DNA from: Nitrospira sp.
GTDB lineage: Bacteria; Nitrospirota; Thermodesulfovibrionia; Thermodesulfovibrionales; SM23-35
Assembly (NCBI GenBank): GCA_016873575.1
Contig: VGWY01000180.1
Location: 1-5,200 of the forward strand
Direction of reading: 5' to 3'
DNA: 5,200 nt
Shown here: positions 4,029-5,200 of the stretch, in pieces
Layout: each line of letters starts with the position of its first letter
Numbering within the stretch: position 1 is the first letter of the stretch
Position numbers and translations under genes: made by a program
Notes under the pieces: generated by a model
Database searches by the model: none
What the model was told of the DNA's origin: nothing
What the model saw: the letters and a program-made list of their open reading frames with translations, nothing else

Positions 4029-4329
4029 AACAACTCTTATCACGACTGTCTCTTGGTGTTTGATAATCACAATAACCTTCATATTTACAACCGAGTAAAG
4101 AACCATTCTGAACTCTATAAGAACAAAACCCTTCCACATTACAAGTTTTCAACTCCTCAATTTTGGGAGAGGGTTGTTTGGGCAATCCACAATATTGACA
4201 AGGTATTTTAGATATCTCTTCTTTAGAAAGATTTCCCGTATAGGCAACTACCCGTATGTCGCATTCACAAAATTTGGGAGAGGGTTTAGTTAATATCTTA
4301 TCTCTTAAAATGGCTTTTATCTCCTTCAT
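4027..4329 (-). CDS. Cysteine-rich protein with a duplicated C-x2-EG[FY]C-[SD]Y motif
   Basis: The gene encodes 100 residues with nine cysteines. First comes CEC (Cys21, Cys23) and CQYCG (Cys44, Cys47), a likely zinc site flanked by two copies of a PSP linker (KPSPKF at 15-20, QPSPKIEEL at 52-60). The second half has two copies of one motif: CNVEGFCSY (63-71) and CKYEGYCDY (81-89), then PRDSRDKSC. Spacing C-x5-C-x11-C-x5-C could bind a second metal. It begins MKEI like two neighbours. The start follows GAGGAGGCAGAAG, and its ATG overlaps the TGA of the 33-residue gene (4326-4329). Function is unknown; a zinc-dependent binding or adaptor role is inferred. Confidence 0.86.
   Translation of the reverse strand: MKEIKAILRDKILTKPSPKFCECDIRVVAYTGNLSKEEISKIPCQYCGLPKQPSPKIEELKTCNVEGFCSYRVQNGSLLGCKYEGYCDYQTPRDSRDKSC
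4151..4176 (-). repeat. PSPKIEE linker repeat, copy A
   Basis: It encodes QPSPKIEEL in the Cys-rich gene. The 25 bases 4151-4175 differ at only one position from 4541-4565 in the DnaJ-finger gene. Related shorter copies are at 4268-4287 (KPSPKF) and 4650-4670 (EPSPTIE). Confidence 0.8.
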
Positions 4330-4427
4330 TCTTCTGCCTCCTCTACAATTTCCTCCGCTTCTTCAACTATGCGGATTTGTTCAAGATATTCTATTAACCT
4401 TTCGTCAAATGATTTTATCTCTTTCAT
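4326..4427 (-). CDS. 33-residue Glu-rich peptide
   Basis: The frame reads MKEIKSFDERLIEYLEQIRI and VEEAEEIVEEAEE, an almost continuous acidic helix with heptad-like hydrophobic positions. A good ribosome site (AAAGGATAAG, class 1 cassette) stands before the ATG and the TGA overlaps the next start by 4 bases, so the signals are those of a translated gene. It may be a functional micro-peptide (DNA mimicry by acidic helices is known among phage inhibitors, but 33 residues is very short), or mostly a translational coupler leading into the next gene. The first four residues match those of two neighbours. Confidence 0.6.
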   Translation of the reverse strand: MKEIKSFDERLIEYLEQIRIVEEAEEIVEEAEE

Positions 4428-4428
4428 C

Positions 4429-4441
4429 TTATCCTTTCATT
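4429..4441 (-). repeat. Class 1 junction cassette, copy 4
   Basis: The same 13-mer sits between the DnaJ-finger gene and the 33-residue gene. Here the ATGAAAGGATAA is in frame with the upstream gene, giving the ending M-K-G-stop, and AAAGGATAAG leads into ATG at 4427. Confidence 0.85.
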
Positions 4442-4821
4442 AAGAATTTTATTGCCTTGGTTAAATCAAACAAGACCAACTTTATATCATAGGACAAACT
4501 TTCCTCTCTTCCAATTCTTTCTAAATTGACTTCTAAATCAAACTCCTCAATTTTGGTAGAGGGTTTGCAATAAGGACAATCCATTGTTCCTAACTGACTT
4601 TTGCTATTTTCTTTAGTTATAATTCTGCCTGTTCCTTTGCAATGTTCACACTCAATCGTGGGAGAGGGTTCTGATTGAAACTTCAAAAGGTTTGTATTAT
4701 ATACTCCCTGCTCTTTTAATTGTTTCACAAGTTCGTCTGGAGAAATGGAAATTTCTATATCGTGGGGGTCTCTATGCATATAAAGATTATTTACATTTAC
4801 TTTAAGTCTTATCTCTTTCAT
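4429..4821 (-). CDS. DnaJ-type zinc-finger motif protein, unknown function
   Basis: The gene encodes 130 residues. The N-terminal part (1-48) is strand-rich, followed by a helix (SPDELVKQLKEQG). Cys58/Cys61 lie in CEHCKGTG and Cys82/Cys85 in CPYC, the pattern of half a DnaJ cysteine-rich domain (CxxCxGxG). PSP linkers flank the finger on both sides (EPSPTIE at 51-57, KPSTKIEEF just after Cys85). The C-terminal 40 residues form a long helical/strand segment ending FLMKG. There is no J domain, so it is not a chaperone partner of the DnaK cycle; single CxxCxGTG fingers are frequent in phage proteins, usually with unknown partners. The start has GAGGGGAGATGAG upstream, 15 bases after the previous stop. 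The stop lies inside a class 1 cassette. Confidence 0.88.
   Translation of the reverse strand: MKEIRLKVNVNNLYMHRDPHDIEISISPDELVKQLKEQGVYNTNLLKFQSEPSPTIECEHCKGTGRIITKENSKSQLGTMDCPYCKPSTKIEEFDLEVNLERIGREESLSYDIKLVLFDLTKAIKFLMKG
4541..4566 (-). repeat. PSPKIEE linker repeat, copy C
   Basis: It encodes KPSTKIEEF just after the CPYC pair of the DnaJ-finger protein. The single difference from copy A (T for G) changes P to T. In both genes the repeat sits next to a C-x2-C pair. Confidence 0.8.
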
Positions 4822-4836
4822 CTCATCTCCCCTCTT

Positions 4837-5115
4837 TTATTCCAATTTTTGACGGAGTTCTTGAATTGCTTGGTTGAAACCTATATCCTCGTCGTGTTTT
4901 CTTATTTCATTCATTGTTTTGTGTTCTATGGTTATGGTTTTCATATTTCCTGTTGCTGGAAAACTATCATTAAGTAAAGTTTTATATGTAGGTATCCTCT
5001 TCTCAATCTCATCTCTAATGGCTTGGGCGAGTTGCTTAATTTCATTTTCAGAAAGCCAAGTTTCATCATTGGTTGAATTACTGATAAAGTCATCTATCGT
5101 ATCTTCAATCCACAT
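4837..5115 (-). CDS. 92-residue acidic helical protein, unknown function
   Basis: The protein starts MWIEDTIDDFISNSTNDETW, then LSENEIKQLAQAIRDEIEKR, a clear amphipathic helix, a mid-section with a loop (LLNDSFPATGN), and a second helix ending FNQAIQELRQKLE. It has no cysteine cluster, signal peptide or membrane segment. I do not recognise it; a helical bundle that binds a partner is the most that can be said. The ribosome site AAGGAGAAA precedes the ATG, and the ATG shares its A with the TAA of the incoming upstream gene (TAATG). Confidence 0.87.
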   Translation of the reverse strand: MWIEDTIDDFISNSTNDETWLSENEIKQLAQAIRDEIEKRIPTYKTLLNDSFPATGNMKTITIEHKTMNEIRKHDEDIGFNQAIQELRQKLE

Positions 5116-5200
5116 TATTTTTTCTCCTTATTTTCTAATAATCTTATCCCATATTTTATTATTTTTAATTTGGTTTTATTGGCAGCATTGGCAGCAGCAT
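5115..5200 (-). CDS. C-terminal end of an unseen gene entering from the right edge
   Basis: The frame is open from the right edge to a TAA at 5115-5117. The visible 27 residues read AAANAANKTKLKIIKYGIRL and LLENKEKK-type sequence (final residues LENKEKK). The Ala/Asn-rich beginning is coded by a GCTGCC-type short repeat (5180-5200) and the rest is a basic helix. The one-base overlap of its stop with the next ATG (TAATG) supports that it is a real gene in the same transcript. Nothing more can be said about its identity. Confidence 0.6.
   Translation of the reverse strand, partial: AAANAANKTKLKIIKYGIRLLENKEKK

Noticed and set aside
3055..4441. CRISPR-like array from the four identical 13-mers
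   Set aside because: The repeats are too short, irregularly spaced by hundreds of bases, and the intervals contain coding genes rather than spacers.
4720..4977. Hydrophobic 85-residue + strand frame
   Set aside because: It is antisense to two well-supported genes (4429-4821 and 4837-5115), has no ribosome site, and its composition is a mirror of A/T-rich coding sequence.

Overview
The window looks like accessory DNA of a bacterial virus, prophage or similar mobile element. It holds about 20 very small, tightly packed genes with strong purine-rich Shine-Dalgarno sites. Many genes overlap by 1-7 bases. No housekeeping, structural, replication or integrase gene is visible. The host cannot be named; AGGAGG-type ribosome sites and ordinary use of all three stop codons point to a bacterium with the standard code.

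Left block (1-1126, + strand): the C-terminal half of a DUF932-like phage/plasmid protein, a ribbon-helix-helix (RHH) protein, a small C-x2-C/C-x2-H metal-binding protein and an acidic helical protein. It ends in a perfect 14-bp intrinsic terminator (1131-1170).

Right block (1205-5200, - strand, convergent with the left): one long run of small genes entering from beyond the right edge. In transcription order: the end of an unseen gene; an acidic helical protein; a DnaJ-type zinc-finger protein; a 33-residue Glu-rich peptide; a Cys-rich protein with a duplicated Cys motif; a 112-residue conserved-looking protein; a zinc ribbon; a Trp-rich possible membrane peptide; a 71-residue protein; a gene-poor structured island (2933-3055); two small proteins; a CPWCG protein; two membrane proteins (157 and 46 residues); a 54-residue protein; and a sigma-70 region-4-like helix-turn-helix protein. 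The last gene has an 11-bp inverted repeat enclosing its ribosome site and start codon.

The most unusual feature is how the right-hand run is built. Two short intergenic cassettes, each carrying a ribosome site plus stop/start signals, recur nearly verbatim at gene junctions (four copies of a 13-mer, three of another type). A linker coding PSPxIEE recurs four times across two Cys-rich genes. One cassette copy carries a nine-C homopolymer that shifts the expected frame. One copy of the first cassette is not followed by a normal gene but by the structured island. This suggests assembly and remodelling by recombination at short repeats. Functions are mostly unassigned; I do not claim a new defence or anti-defence system, although clusters of tiny zinc-ribbon and membrane proteins are typical of the poorly characterised host-takeover regions of phages.
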